Part shown: piece after piece, positions 56,450-64,000 of the stretch | Position numbering within the stretch: position 1 is the stretch's first letter | Layout of the letters: each line of letters begins with the position of its first letter | Source: Variovorax sp. RA8 | GTDB lineage: Bacteria > Pseudomonadota > Gammaproteobacteria > Burkholderiales > Burkholderiaceae_C | Assembly (NCBI RefSeq): GCF_901827175.1 | Contig: NZ_LR594662.1 | Location: 4,154,001 to 4,218,000, forward strand | Direction of reading: 5' to 3' | Length of the DNA stretch: 64,000 bases | The notes under the pieces: generated by a model | Seen by the model: only the letters and a program-made list of their open reading frames with translations | What the model was told of the DNA's origin: nothing | The model's database searches: none | Made by a program: the position numbers and the translations under genes

Positions 56450-57396
56450 GCAGTGTTCCGGTAACACTCCACCCAGGCGAATTGCTCGCCCGGGCGATCG
56501 ACGTGATCGAAGTGGCGTCGCACCATATTTTCAGTGAACAGGCACCGGTGAGCTTTCGATCTCCGACGGACCTGATGGCGCTGAGCCCGGACGAACAGGA
56601 TCAGATCCGACGTACCGAAGACTTGAGCTTCCAGTCCCGTCCGGCGATCTCCGCGGTCAATTTCTGCCTGCGCTCTGCGATCTCCTTGCTTGCCGTGGCG
56701 CATTCCCTGACCGAACCATCGCACGAAATGTCGCCGTGCGATCGGGAGCGGGCCTGGAAGCAACTCGCCGTCCACACCAAGCTTGCGGGCCGCGCGGCCT
56801 ATCGGGCCTCGCTCATTCTTTGCGACCCGAGTGCCGGTACCGTGCGAGGCGAATCCATCATCACCCCGCCGCCGAACGCCATTCAGGCCAGCCTGCCCTT
56901 GGAGCCAGGCAGCGGCACAGGAGAAAAGGTCCGCATCCTCGTGGTCGACGATGACAGCGTCATTGCGCTGCTGCTGCAGCGAACGCTGGCCCGGCTTGGT
57001 TACGAAGTGGCCGGTGTCGCCTCGACGCGCGACCAAGCCGTAGAGATGGCGCAACGCACGCAGCCCGACCTCGTGCTCATGGACATCAATCTTGGCCCCG
57101 GAGGCGATGGAATCCAGGCCGCCGAAGCCATCGTGCATCAGCGGCGCACGCCTGTAATCTTCCTGACCGCCTATTCCGAGGACCCAGTCCTGGGACGCGC
57201 TCGCGGAAGCGGCGCATATGGCTACTTGCTGAAGCCTTTTTCCGAGCGCGGCCTGCACGTGACCATTCAGATGGCACTCGAGCGCTACCGCAGCGAAAGC
57301 CTCCTGGCGGACAGCGAAAGGCGTCTGAAGCATGCCCTCGATGCCATCCGCGAGCCCATGGCCCCGGAGGGGCCCCATACGCAGGCACTGGCCTGA
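56446..57396 (+). CDS. Response regulator with novel N-terminal half
   Basis: 316 residues. Residues about 1-160 are helical and match no family I can name (LHPGELLARAIDVIEVASHH; INFCLRSAISLL-type stretch). Residues about 165-285 are a REC domain: ILVVDDDSVIALLLQRTLAR, phospho-acceptor Asp213 in LVLMDINLGPGGDG, FLTAYS and YLLKPFSERGL. There is no DNA-binding domain, so output may be by protein contact. The start ATG 56446 has GAAGAGG before it. It overlaps the kinase by one base (TGATG), making this a genetic partner. Confidence 0.82.
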   Translation: MSSVPVTLHPGELLARAIDVIEVASHHIFSEQAPVSFRSPTDLMALSPDEQDQIRRTEDLSFQSRPAISAVNFCLRSAISLLAVAHSLTEPSHEMSPCDRERAWKQLAVHTKLAGRAAYRASLILCDPSAGTVRGESIITPPPNAIQASLPLEPGSGTGEKVRILVVDDDSVIALLLQRTLARLGYEVAGVASTRDQAVEMAQRTQPDLVLMDINLGPGGDGIQAAEAIVHQRRTPVIFLTAYSEDPVLGRARGSGAYGYLLKPFSERGLHVTIQMALERYRSESLLADSERRLKHALDAIREPMAPEGPHTQALA

Positions 57397-60300
57397 TGGA
57401 CTCGGCATCGGCGTGCGCGGCACAGCCAGTGCCGAACCCCGTGGCACTTACAGGCCAGATGTTGGCATCCGACCCGCAGTTCGCAACGCTGCTCACCGAC
57501 GTGATCAACGCACTTCCGGCGAACGTCGTAGTCCTCGACCGGGAAGCGAACATCGTGTCGGCTAACCACCGCTGGCGCGAATTCGCGCGCAGCGAAGGGC
57601 TGGCGAGCGGGTCTGACGGGATCGGCCTCAACTACCTGGAAGTCTGTGATCAGGCGGTGGGTGACGATGCCAATTCCGCGCACGAGGCCGCGGCGGGCGT
57701 GCGCTCCGTGCTCAGCGGTAACGCCCGGAACTTTGCGCTCGATTATCCGTGCCATTCTCCCACCGAGCGGCGCTGGTTCCAGATGACGGTGGCTGCGCTC
57801 GGCACAGGCGGGCCGCACGGTGTCGATGGCGTGATCATCATGCACAGCGACATCAGCAAATTTATGCGCGCGGACGAGGTGCTGGCCGAGACCAAGGAGC
57901 GCTTGCGCTTCCTCTACGACCTCACCGAGGCGACACGCGGGCTGACCGACCCGACGCAGATCATGGCCACGACCTGCCGGATGCTTGGCAAACAGCTGCG
58001 TGCACACTGCGCGTACGCAGAAATGCACGAAGACGGCGACCGCTTCGACATCGTTCATGACCACGTGGCAAGCTGTGCGGGCGCGCAAGCCAACCACCTC
58101 CTGTCAAGCTTCGGCGTACAAACGGCTGCCGAATTGCATGGCGCCCGTTCGCTGGTGCTTCGCAACACCGCCCTCGAACTGCCATCGGCCGAGGGTAGGG
58201 AGATGTTTGCCTCGATGGGCATCGAGGCGATCATCTGCTGCCCGCTGACCAAGCAGGGCCGCTTGCTGGCAATGATCGCCGCCCATCAGGCGTGGCCCCG
58301 AGACTGGACCACGGGCGAGATCCTCACTTTGCAGGAAGCCGCCGAGCGCTCATGGGCCGCCGTCGACAGACTCAGCGCCGAGCAGCGGCTGCGAGAGAGC
58401 GAATCGCTGCTGCGCATCGCAGGCCATACGGCCCACCTCGGAGGCTGGGCGGTGGAACTGCCCAGCGGGCGGGTCGCCTGGTCCGATGGCGTCTGCGAGA
58501 TCCTGGAGGTGCCCGCCAACACCGTGCCCAGCCTTGAAGAGGCCTTTGCGCGGTGGGCACCGCAGTCGGTCGGGGTGATCAAGGCGGCGTTCGACGCCTG
58601 CGCGCAGGACGGCGTGCCGTTCGACGTCGAACTCGAAATGCGCACGGCCGCCGGACGCGCCATCTGGGCGCGTTGCACCGGAGAAGCGCAACGCAACCTT
58701 GCCGGCCGGACCACGCGCGTGCACGGCGCGCTGCAGGACGTCACGCTGCAGAAGCGCGCCGAATCGGAACGCGCGCGCTTGGCGGCGATCCTTGAGTCGA
58801 CCACCGACTTGGTCAGCATCAGCGGCGCCGACGGGCGTCTGCTGTATCTCAACTTGGCCGGCCGCAAGGCGCTCGAGGTGGAACCGTCGGAAAACCTGGC
58901 CGATATCTCCGCCTGGGACTTCGTGTCGCGTCCCGGCGGCGAGCTTGCTGAGGGCGTGCTCACCGCCATGCGCGAGGGCACCTGGAGCGGCGAGACCGTC
59001 CTGACGACCCGCAACGGCAAGGAGATCCCCGTGTCGCAGGTCCTCATCGCACATAAGGGGGGCGATGGCCAAGTCACCTCGGTGTCTGGGGTCATGCGCG
59101 ACATCAGCGAGCGCAAGAGGACCGAACTCGAGATCGCGAGCAGCCACCAGGAGCTGCAGCGCCAGCGCATGGAGTTGCGCATCCTATTCGACCTGATGCC
59201 CGCGATGATCTGGTTCAAGGACACGCAGGACGTCATCGTGCGCCTAAACCGTCGCGCCGCAGAGGCCGTCGGCCAGACCGTAGACGCGATCGAAGGCCGC
59301 CCCGCGGAGGAGATTTATCGCGACGCCGCGCTGATGCGCGCCGACGACCTCGAGGTGATCCGCTCCGGCCAGCCCAAGCTCGGTGTGCTCATGAAAAGCC
59401 ACAGGCCCGATGGCGAAGTCATCTGGGTCCAGACCGACAAGGTCCCATACAGCAACACAGCCAAAGAGGTCATCGGCATTGTGGTGATGTCCCAGGACAT
59501 CACCGAACGCAAGCGAGACCAGGACCGGCTCAGCGAAATGAACCTGGAGCTGGAGGCGCGCGTGCGCTCGCGAACCGCGGAGCTCGAACTGGCGCGCGAC
59601 GGTGCCGAACAGGCCAGCCGCGCCAAGTCTGCCTTCCTCGCCGCCATGAGCCATGAAATACGCACGCCGATGAACGGGGTCATCGGAATGATCGACCTGC
59701 TTCACCGCAGCAGCCTGATGGGCGAACAGATCGAGATTGTGGACCTGATCCGCGACTCCGGCTTCTCGCTGCTGGGCATCATCGAGAACATCCTCGACTT
59801 CTCCAAGATCGAGGCTGGCAAGCTGACGCTGGAGGCGCAGCCACTGCCTTTAGGCGACTTGGTGGAGAACGTCTGCGCCATGCTCGACCACAAGGCGACC
59901 AAGGGCGGCGTTCACCTCACGGTGCATATCGATCCAGACATTCCCTCCCAGCTCGTGGGCGACGAAACGCGGTTGCGGCAGGTGCTTGTCAATCTGGTCG
60001 AAAACGCGATCAAGTTCACCAGCGGCCGCGCCGGCGCGGGGCAGGTATCGGTGCGCGCCGTGCTCGTGGCGAAAGAGAAGGACGGGGTAACGGTCGACCT
60101 CGTCGTGACCGACAACGGCATCGGCATGGACGAAGCGACCGTTGCCCAGCTGTTCACGCCATTCTCGCAGGCCGATGTCTCGACCACGCGCCGCTTCGGC
60201 GGCACTGGGCTGGGCCTGGCCATCTCCAGCATGCTGGTGGAGTCGATGGGCGGGAAGATCTCGGTCGCCAGCTCGCTGGGCCTGGGATCCCGCTTTACGG

Positions 60301-61529
60301 CGCGGCTTAGATTGCCCACGCCAGCGAACGAGCCACTAGAGACCGACGACTTCTGGTCGGTGGCAAGGGGCCTGCGCTGCCGCATCGTCGGCCAGGTGCA
60401 ACCGCTCGCATGCGACATCGTCGACACCCTTCGCCATGCGGGCGCGGTGGTCGACTCCTTTCCTGACCTGGACAGCCTCGCAGGGGCTGAGTGGGCACCC
60501 GGCGAGCAGTTGCTATTGATCCTGCCCGACCAGCCGGCAGACGATCCGGCCCTGCTGCGTGCACTGGTGCCGCCGCATCACAACAGCAAGGTCCGCTTTA
60601 TGGTGTTCGGTTGGGGTGAACGCCGTCGACCGCGCATCGAAGCGGCCGACCTGCTGCGCATCGACGCCAGTGCCCTACCGCGTCGCACCCTGTTCAAGGC
60701 GCTCGGCCTGGCCTGCGGCCGACTGCGGGCAAGCCCCCAGGCCGACGAGCCGCCCCCCCCCAAGACACCTCCTCACTCGGGCGCAGGCGAGCCATCGGCA
60801 TCGACCACAAGCCGCGTGCTGATCGCCGAAGACAACGACACCAACCGCAAGGTGATCCTGCGGCAACTGGCATTGATCGGCTTCTCCGCAGACATAGCTG
60901 CCGATGGGCGGCAGGCCCTTGCGCTTTGGCGCAGCGGCTCCTATTCGCTCGTGCTCACCGACCTGCACATGCCCGTGATGGACGGCTATGCGCTCACTGC
61001 AGCAATCCGCCGCGAAGAACCTGCCGGTGGCCACACTCCGATCATCGCGCTGACCGCCAACGCCGTGGGCGACGAGGAACTGCGCTGCCTCTCGGCCGGC
61101 ATGGACGCCTACTTGAGCAAGCCGGTGCGTCTGGAGGATCTCAAGGCAGCCCTCGATGCGGCAATCGCCCTCCCCGCCCTCGAAGCACCGGCGGACTTGC
61201 GCGTCCTCACGGACTTGATCGGCGACGACCCGCTCGGCGTGGCAGAGGTGCTCGGCGCCTTTCGTGCGTCCGGCGCGCAGGCCCGCGAAGCCATGTGGCG
61301 CGGATGGCAAAACGATGACCTGCGCTCGGTCGCCGACAGTGCCCACAAATTGAAGTCTTCCGCGCGCGCCATCGGTGCGATGCGCCTGGGCAAGGTGTGC
61401 TCGGAGCTCGAGCAGCAAGCGCAGACGGAGCATCCGGTCGGCCTCGACACGCTGATGAAGCGCTTCGACCACGAGATGAACCTCCTTCAACACTTCCTCG
61501 ATGCCCGCCAGGCCGATGCCGGAAGATAG
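57396..61529 (+). CDS. Hybrid sensor histidine kinase (PAS, GAF, HisKA, HATPase, REC, Hpt)
   Basis: 1377 residues with no membrane helix, so cytoplasmic sensing. PAS about 35-150 (ALPANVVVLDREANIVSANH), GAF about 165-330, PAS about 345-450, 460-575 and 595-715 (each ending DISER/DITER-KR), coiled coil to 745, HisKA with His753 (MSHEIRTPMNGVIGM), HATPase with Asn866 (NLVENAIKF) and TDNGIGM, GGTGLGLAIS, REC with Asp1189 (LVLTDLHMPVMDG) and Hpt with His1317 (SAHKLKSSARA). This is a full His-Asp-His relay. It is fused by overlap with the FixJ-like gene. Confidence 0.93.
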   Translation: MDSASACAAQPVPNPVALTGQMLASDPQFATLLTDVINALPANVVVLDREANIVSANHRWREFARSEGLASGSDGIGLNYLEVCDQAVGDDANSAHEAAAGVRSVLSGNARNFALDYPCHSPTERRWFQMTVAALGTGGPHGVDGVIIMHSDISKFMRADEVLAETKERLRFLYDLTEATRGLTDPTQIMATTCRMLGKQLRAHCAYAEMHEDGDRFDIVHDHVASCAGAQANHLLSSFGVQTAAELHGARSLVLRNTALELPSAEGREMFASMGIEAIICCPLTKQGRLLAMIAAHQAWPRDWTTGEILTLQEAAERSWAAVDRLSAEQRLRESESLLRIAGHTAHLGGWAVELPSGRVAWSDGVCEILEVPANTVPSLEEAFARWAPQSVGVIKAAFDACAQDGVPFDVELEMRTAAGRAIWARCTGEAQRNLAGRTTRVHGALQDVTLQKRAESERARLAAILESTTDLVSISGADGRLLYLNLAGRKALEVEPSENLADISAWDFVSRPGGELAEGVLTAMREGTWSGETVLTTRNGKEIPVSQVLIAHKGGDGQVTSVSGVMRDISERKRTELEIASSHQELQRQRMELRILFDLMPAMIWFKDTQDVIVRLNRRAAEAVGQTVDAIEGRPAEEIYRDAALMRADDLEVIRSGQPKLGVLMKSHRPDGEVIWVQTDKVPYSNTAKEVIGIVVMSQDITERKRDQDRLSEMNLELEARVRSRTAELELARDGAEQASRAKSAFLAAMSHEIRTPMNGVIGMIDLLHRSSLMGEQIEIVDLIRDSGFSLLGIIENILDFSKIEAGKLTLEAQPLPLGDLVENVCAMLDHKATKGGVHLTVHIDPDIPSQLVGDETRLRQVLVNLVENAIKFTSGRAGAGQVSVRAVLVAKEKDGVTVDLVVTDNGIGMDEATVAQLFTPFSQADVSTTRRFGGTGLGLAISSMLVESMGGKISVASSLGLGSRFTARLRLPTPANEPLETDDFWSVARGLRCRIVGQVQPLACDIVDTLRHAGAVVDSFPDLDSLAGAEWAPGEQLLLILPDQPADDPALLRALVPPHHNSKVRFMVFGWGERRRPRIEAADLLRIDASALPRRTLFKALGLACGRLRASPQADEPPPPKTPPHSGAGEPSASTTSRVLIAEDNDTNRKVILRQLALIGFSADIAADGRQALALWRSGSYSLVLTDLHMPVMDGYALTAAIRREEPAGGHTPIIALTANAVGDEELRCLSAGMDAYLSKPVRLEDLKAALDAAIALPALEAPADLRVLTDLIGDDPLGVAEVLGAFRASGAQAREAMWRGWQNDDLRSVADSAHKLKSSARAIGAMRLGKVCSELEQQAQTEHPVGLDTLMKRFDHEMNLLQHFLDARQADAGR

Positions 61530-62160
61530 CCCACCAGTGCTCTCGCCGCCTGCGATGGTTCTCGCCGTCGACGATGACGATTTCATGCGAGACCTGCTGC
61601 AGCGCACGTTCACGACCGCCAAGCTCGGTTTCAAGACCTTCGTCTCGGCACAGGACCTGCTTGCACATGCCGACCTGCAGTCGCCGGCCGTGCTGCTTCT
61701 CGATGTTCGCATGCCCGAGGTGTCGGGATTGAAACTGCAGACCTTGCTGCGCGAGCGCGGCGTGCTGCTGCCGATCATGTTTCTCGCAGGAAGTTCGGAC
61801 ATCGCAATGGCGGTGACGGCGATGCGCAACGGCGCCGTCGACTTCGTCGAGAAGCCCTTCGACGCAGCGGATCTTGTGGCGCGCTTGCGTCGCGCATTCG
61901 CTGTCCATGTATCCACTCCCGCGCGGCCGGGAAGATCCGCCACCTCGGCGCACGCGGGGCGGCTGGCGGCGCTGACGGCGCGCGAGCACGAGGTGTACGA
62001 CCGGATGGTGCTCGGCATGACCAGCAAGGAGATTGCCGAGGAATTGGGCGGGAGCTTCCGCACCATCGAGATTCATCGAAGCCGTGTGTTGGTGAAGATG
62101 GGTGCATCCAACGTAGCAAACCTGGTCCGTCGGAGCTTGATTGCCGTCGAAGGCCAATGA
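61501..62160 (+). CDS. FixJ-type response regulator (REC plus LuxR HTH)
   Basis: 219 residues. REC: VLAVDDDDFMRDLLQRTF, phospho-acceptor Asp68 in LLLDVRMPEVSG, FVEKPFDAADL. LuxR HTH at about 155-215: LTAREHEVYDRMVLGMTSKE and FRTIEIHRSRVLVKMGA. It is the likely DNA-binding output of the relay. The start ATG 61501 overlaps the kinase end by 29 bases; ATG 61516 is a shorter choice with 14. The protein ends 241 bases before the convergent GGDEF/EAL gene. Confidence 0.92.
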   Translation: MPARPMPEDSPPVLSPPAMVLAVDDDDFMRDLLQRTFTTAKLGFKTFVSAQDLLAHADLQSPAVLLLDVRMPEVSGLKLQTLLRERGVLLPIMFLAGSSDIAMAVTAMRNGAVDFVEKPFDAADLVARLRRAFAVHVSTPARPGRSATSAHAGRLAALTAREHEVYDRMVLGMTSKEIAEELGGSFRTIEIHRSRVLVKMGASNVANLVRRSLIAVEGQ

Positions 62161-62192
62161 GGCCGCGCGCGCCAGCCTTAGGCGCCTCTGGG

Positions 62193-62396
62193 CTATCTCG
62201 CTGCATGACGCAACACCTGCGGGCGCCGCTTCATTGGTTCGACTGTCTGGCCGCTAGAAGCCGAGCCAGCCCGTCCTATTTTTTCCATCAGCCAACGGTT
62301 CGATGAGCGGGCGTCGACCTTCCCGGTGAGGGTTTGCTCCACCCGCATGGGAGGTGCCCACCCCTGCGGGATGTCCACTTTGGTTCGCTCACCCAC
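62193..62396 (-). CDS. Small uncertain ORF downstream of GGDEF/EAL gene
   Basis: 67 residues from GTG 62396, five bases after the neighbouring stop, basic (WLMEKIGRAGSASSGQTVEP; KRRPQVLRHAAR). No ribosome site, family or signal was recognised. It may be coupled to the upstream gene or be chance. Confidence 0.25.
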   Translation of the reverse strand: MGERTKVDIPQGWAPPMRVEQTLTGKVDARSSNRWLMEKIGRAGSASSGQTVEPMKRRPQVLRHAAR

Positions 62397-62401
62397 GAAG
62401 C

Positions 62402-64000
62402 TCAGGAACAGGTTCTCAGCTCATGCACGCTTTGAGTCGGCGCACGGGCAACAGCGTTCGGGAAGTCGTCGAGCAACCCATCAATAGGCTCGGGTTGATG
62501 GACAAGAAAGCCTTGCGCATAGTCGACGCCCATCCGCTTGAGCTGCGACATCACCGCCGGACTTTCCACGAACTCTGCAATCGTCTTCATTCCTACGACC
62601 TTAGCGACGTCAACGAAACAGCGCACAGCCGCTTCATTGAGCGCATCAGTGAGCATTTCGCGCACGAACTGACCATCGATCTTGAGAAAATCTACCGACA
62701 ACTTCTTCAAGAATCCAAACGAGGCCGTGCCAGAGCCGAAGTCATCGAGCGCGACTCGGACACCCCGACTTCGAAGCGCGACGATGAAGGCCGCGGCTTG
62801 CACAAGGTTCGAAACGCCCGAGGTTTCCGTGATCTCGAGACACAACTTCGAGCAAAGGGCCGAACCGGCCTCGTCGAGCTTCCCGCATGCCCAGACGTGA
62901 AAAGCGGGATCTCCTACCGAGTGGCCGGACAGATTGACGCTGAGCATGTCGATGCGCGCCTGGTTGGAGGCGCTGCGCAGCCAATGGAGTGTTCGAAGCA
63001 GCACCCAACGGTCAATTCGCGACGAGAGGTTGTAGCGCTCTGCCGCAGGAAGAAATGCGCCAGGCGGCACCAATGCACCATCGCGTGCGACCATTCTCAA
63101 GAGAACCTCTGCATGCACTGCGTTCGCAGGGCGGTTGAGGGGTACGATGCGTTGCGCGAACAGTTGGAATCTGTTCTCGTCCAGCGCTTGTTCAATCTGC
63201 ATGGCCCACCTGAGCCCTTCTTCCCGCGCTTGCACCGCCAGGTCCGTTTCCCCCCAGAGGTGCACCCGGTTGCGCCCTGCCTCCTTGGCAGCGAAGCAGG
63301 CGGCGTCGGCGGCTTGTAACAGCACGGCCTCCGATCGCCAGTGGTCATCGATTCTCACCACGCCGATGCTCGCACCGACTCGAAACTTCAGTTCGCCATG
63401 AGCGAACCTGAAATCTTCCATGTGATCGCAGATTTCCTGCGCCAGGCGCCTTGCGTCATCGAGGGCGCAGTCTACGAGGATGACTGCAAATTCGTCGCCA
63501 CCCAGCCTTGACACCGTGTCACCGCCTCGGACCGTCGCGGTGAGCAGTCTTGCGAACTGCTTCAGGAGCCGATCGCCCGCAGCATGGCCGCACGCATCAT
63601 TGAGCCGCTTGAACTGGTCAAGATCGATGTACATCAAGGCGTGCCGAACTCGCGTGGTGCGGGTCGTATGGAGCGCGCGCCCCAACTGCGTATCGAATTC
63701 AGACCGGTTGGCGAGTCCGGTCAGCATGTCATGCGTGGCCCGATAGGCAATCTGCGCATACGAACGGCGCTGTTCGGTGACGTCGCGAAAGACACATACT
63801 TCGCCCAACACACTGCCGTCTTCTTTGAGGATGGGAGTCACGGACTTTTCGATTCCGTACCTCCGTCCGCCACGCGAGACGAGCAGATCGTAGCTGCCCG
63901 ACTGGCTTGCGACCACGGAGGCATCAGCGATGACGCATAGGACTTCCGACAGTCCTCTGCCCTGGGCCTCGCTGGTCGACCACCCCGTCAAACGTTCAGC
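62402..64000 (-). CDS. PAS-GGDEF-EAL cyclic-di-GMP protein, N-terminus cut by window edge
   Basis: At least 532 residues; the frame is open through base 64000 (AERLTGWS is mid-PAS), so the start is outside. The PAS end is followed by GGDEF with LADRSEF-like LANRSEFDTQL and RLGGDEFAVIL intact, then EAL where the motif reads EVL (HAEVLLRM), with ITET, DDFGSGTASF, KIDGQFV and AEFVES conserved. It could make and/or break cyclic-di-GMP; the catalytic Glu of EAL is kept. It is convergent with the FixJ-like gene and may be the output of the same signalling. Confidence 0.9.
   Translation of the reverse strand, partial: AERLTGWSTSEAQGRGLSEVLCVIADASVVASQSGSYDLLVSRGGRRYGIEKSVTPILKEDGSVLGEVCVFRDVTEQRRSYAQIAYRATHDMLTGLANRSEFDTQLGRALHTTRTTRVRHALMYIDLDQFKRLNDACGHAAGDRLLKQFARLLTATVRGGDTVSRLGGDEFAVILVDCALDDARRLAQEICDHMEDFRFAHGELKFRVGASIGVVRIDDHWRSEAVLLQAADAACFAAKEAGRNRVHLWGETDLAVQAREEGLRWAMQIEQALDENRFQLFAQRIVPLNRPANAVHAEVLLRMVARDGALVPPGAFLPAAERYNLSSRIDRWVLLRTLHWLRSASNQARIDMLSVNLSGHSVGDPAFHVWACGKLDEAGSALCSKLCLEITETSGVSNLVQAAAFIVALRSRGVRVALDDFGSGTASFGFLKKLSVDFLKIDGQFVREMLTDALNEAAVRCFVDVAKVVGMKTIAEFVESPAVMSQLKRMGVDYAQGFLVHQPEPIDGLLDDFPNAVARAPTQSVHELRTCS

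Overview
This window is high-GC chromosomal DNA from a betaproteobacterium, most probably a Comamonadaceae member close to Variovorax. That placement is an inference from gene order and family types: hisZ beside purA, hfq-hflX-hflK-hflC, bamB-yfgM-hisS-ispG-rodZ-like-pilF-rlmN-ndk, odhA-odhB-lpd, and a Bug-type solute-binding protein. No rRNA, tRNA, CRISPR array or intact insertion sequence was seen.

Positions 1 to about 35,130 are a housekeeping core, almost all on the minus strand and tightly packed. It runs from a truncated cystathionine beta-lyase and a VOC protein through purine and histidine functions (purA, hisZ), the membrane-protease regulators HflK/HflC, HflX, Hfq, Der, outer-membrane assembly (bamB, bamD), HisS, IspG, a RodZ-like protein, PilF, RlmN, Ndk, RluB, ScpB and RluD. 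It continues with a DinG-type helicase, a PP2C phosphatase, ZapE, the 2-oxoglutarate dehydrogenase operon (odhA-odhB-lpdA) and propionyl-CoA synthetase (prpE).

Positions 35,478 to about 52,567 hold the main accessory system. A divergent LysR regulator faces a long plus-strand operon: a Bug binding protein, an aldehyde dehydrogenase, a three-subunit molybdenum hydroxylase, an acyl-CoA ligase, a UbiD decarboxylase with its UbiX partner, an enoyl-CoA-hydratase-family enzyme, a GMC oxidoreductase and an MFS transporter. This set matches the hmf pathway known from Cupriavidus basilensis HMF14. In that pathway HMF and furfural are oxidised by HmfH and aldehyde dehydrogenase, furandicarboxylate is decarboxylated by HmfF using prenyl-FMN from HmfG, 2-furoate is activated by HmfD, the CoA thioester is hydroxylated by HmfABC, and HmfE releases 2-oxoglutarate. 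Here both arms lie in one run. The large hydroxylase subunit carries a C-terminal CoxG-like domain. A perfect 18-bp palindrome overlaps the -35 box of a good promoter between regulator and operon. A fatty-acid-hydroxylase-like membrane protein and a TIGR02444/DUF2390 protein follow the transporter.

Positions 52,717 to 64,000 are looser: an LtrA-like membrane protein, a MocR-type regulator, then a signalling block. The block has a 41-codon leader ORF, a response regulator with an unrecognised N-terminal half, a 1377-residue PAS/GAF hybrid histidine kinase with REC and Hpt domains, and a FixJ-type regulator, all translationally overlapping. A convergent PAS-GGDEF-EAL protein runs off the right edge. 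The poorly coding stretch before this block contains a second perfect 18-bp palindrome.
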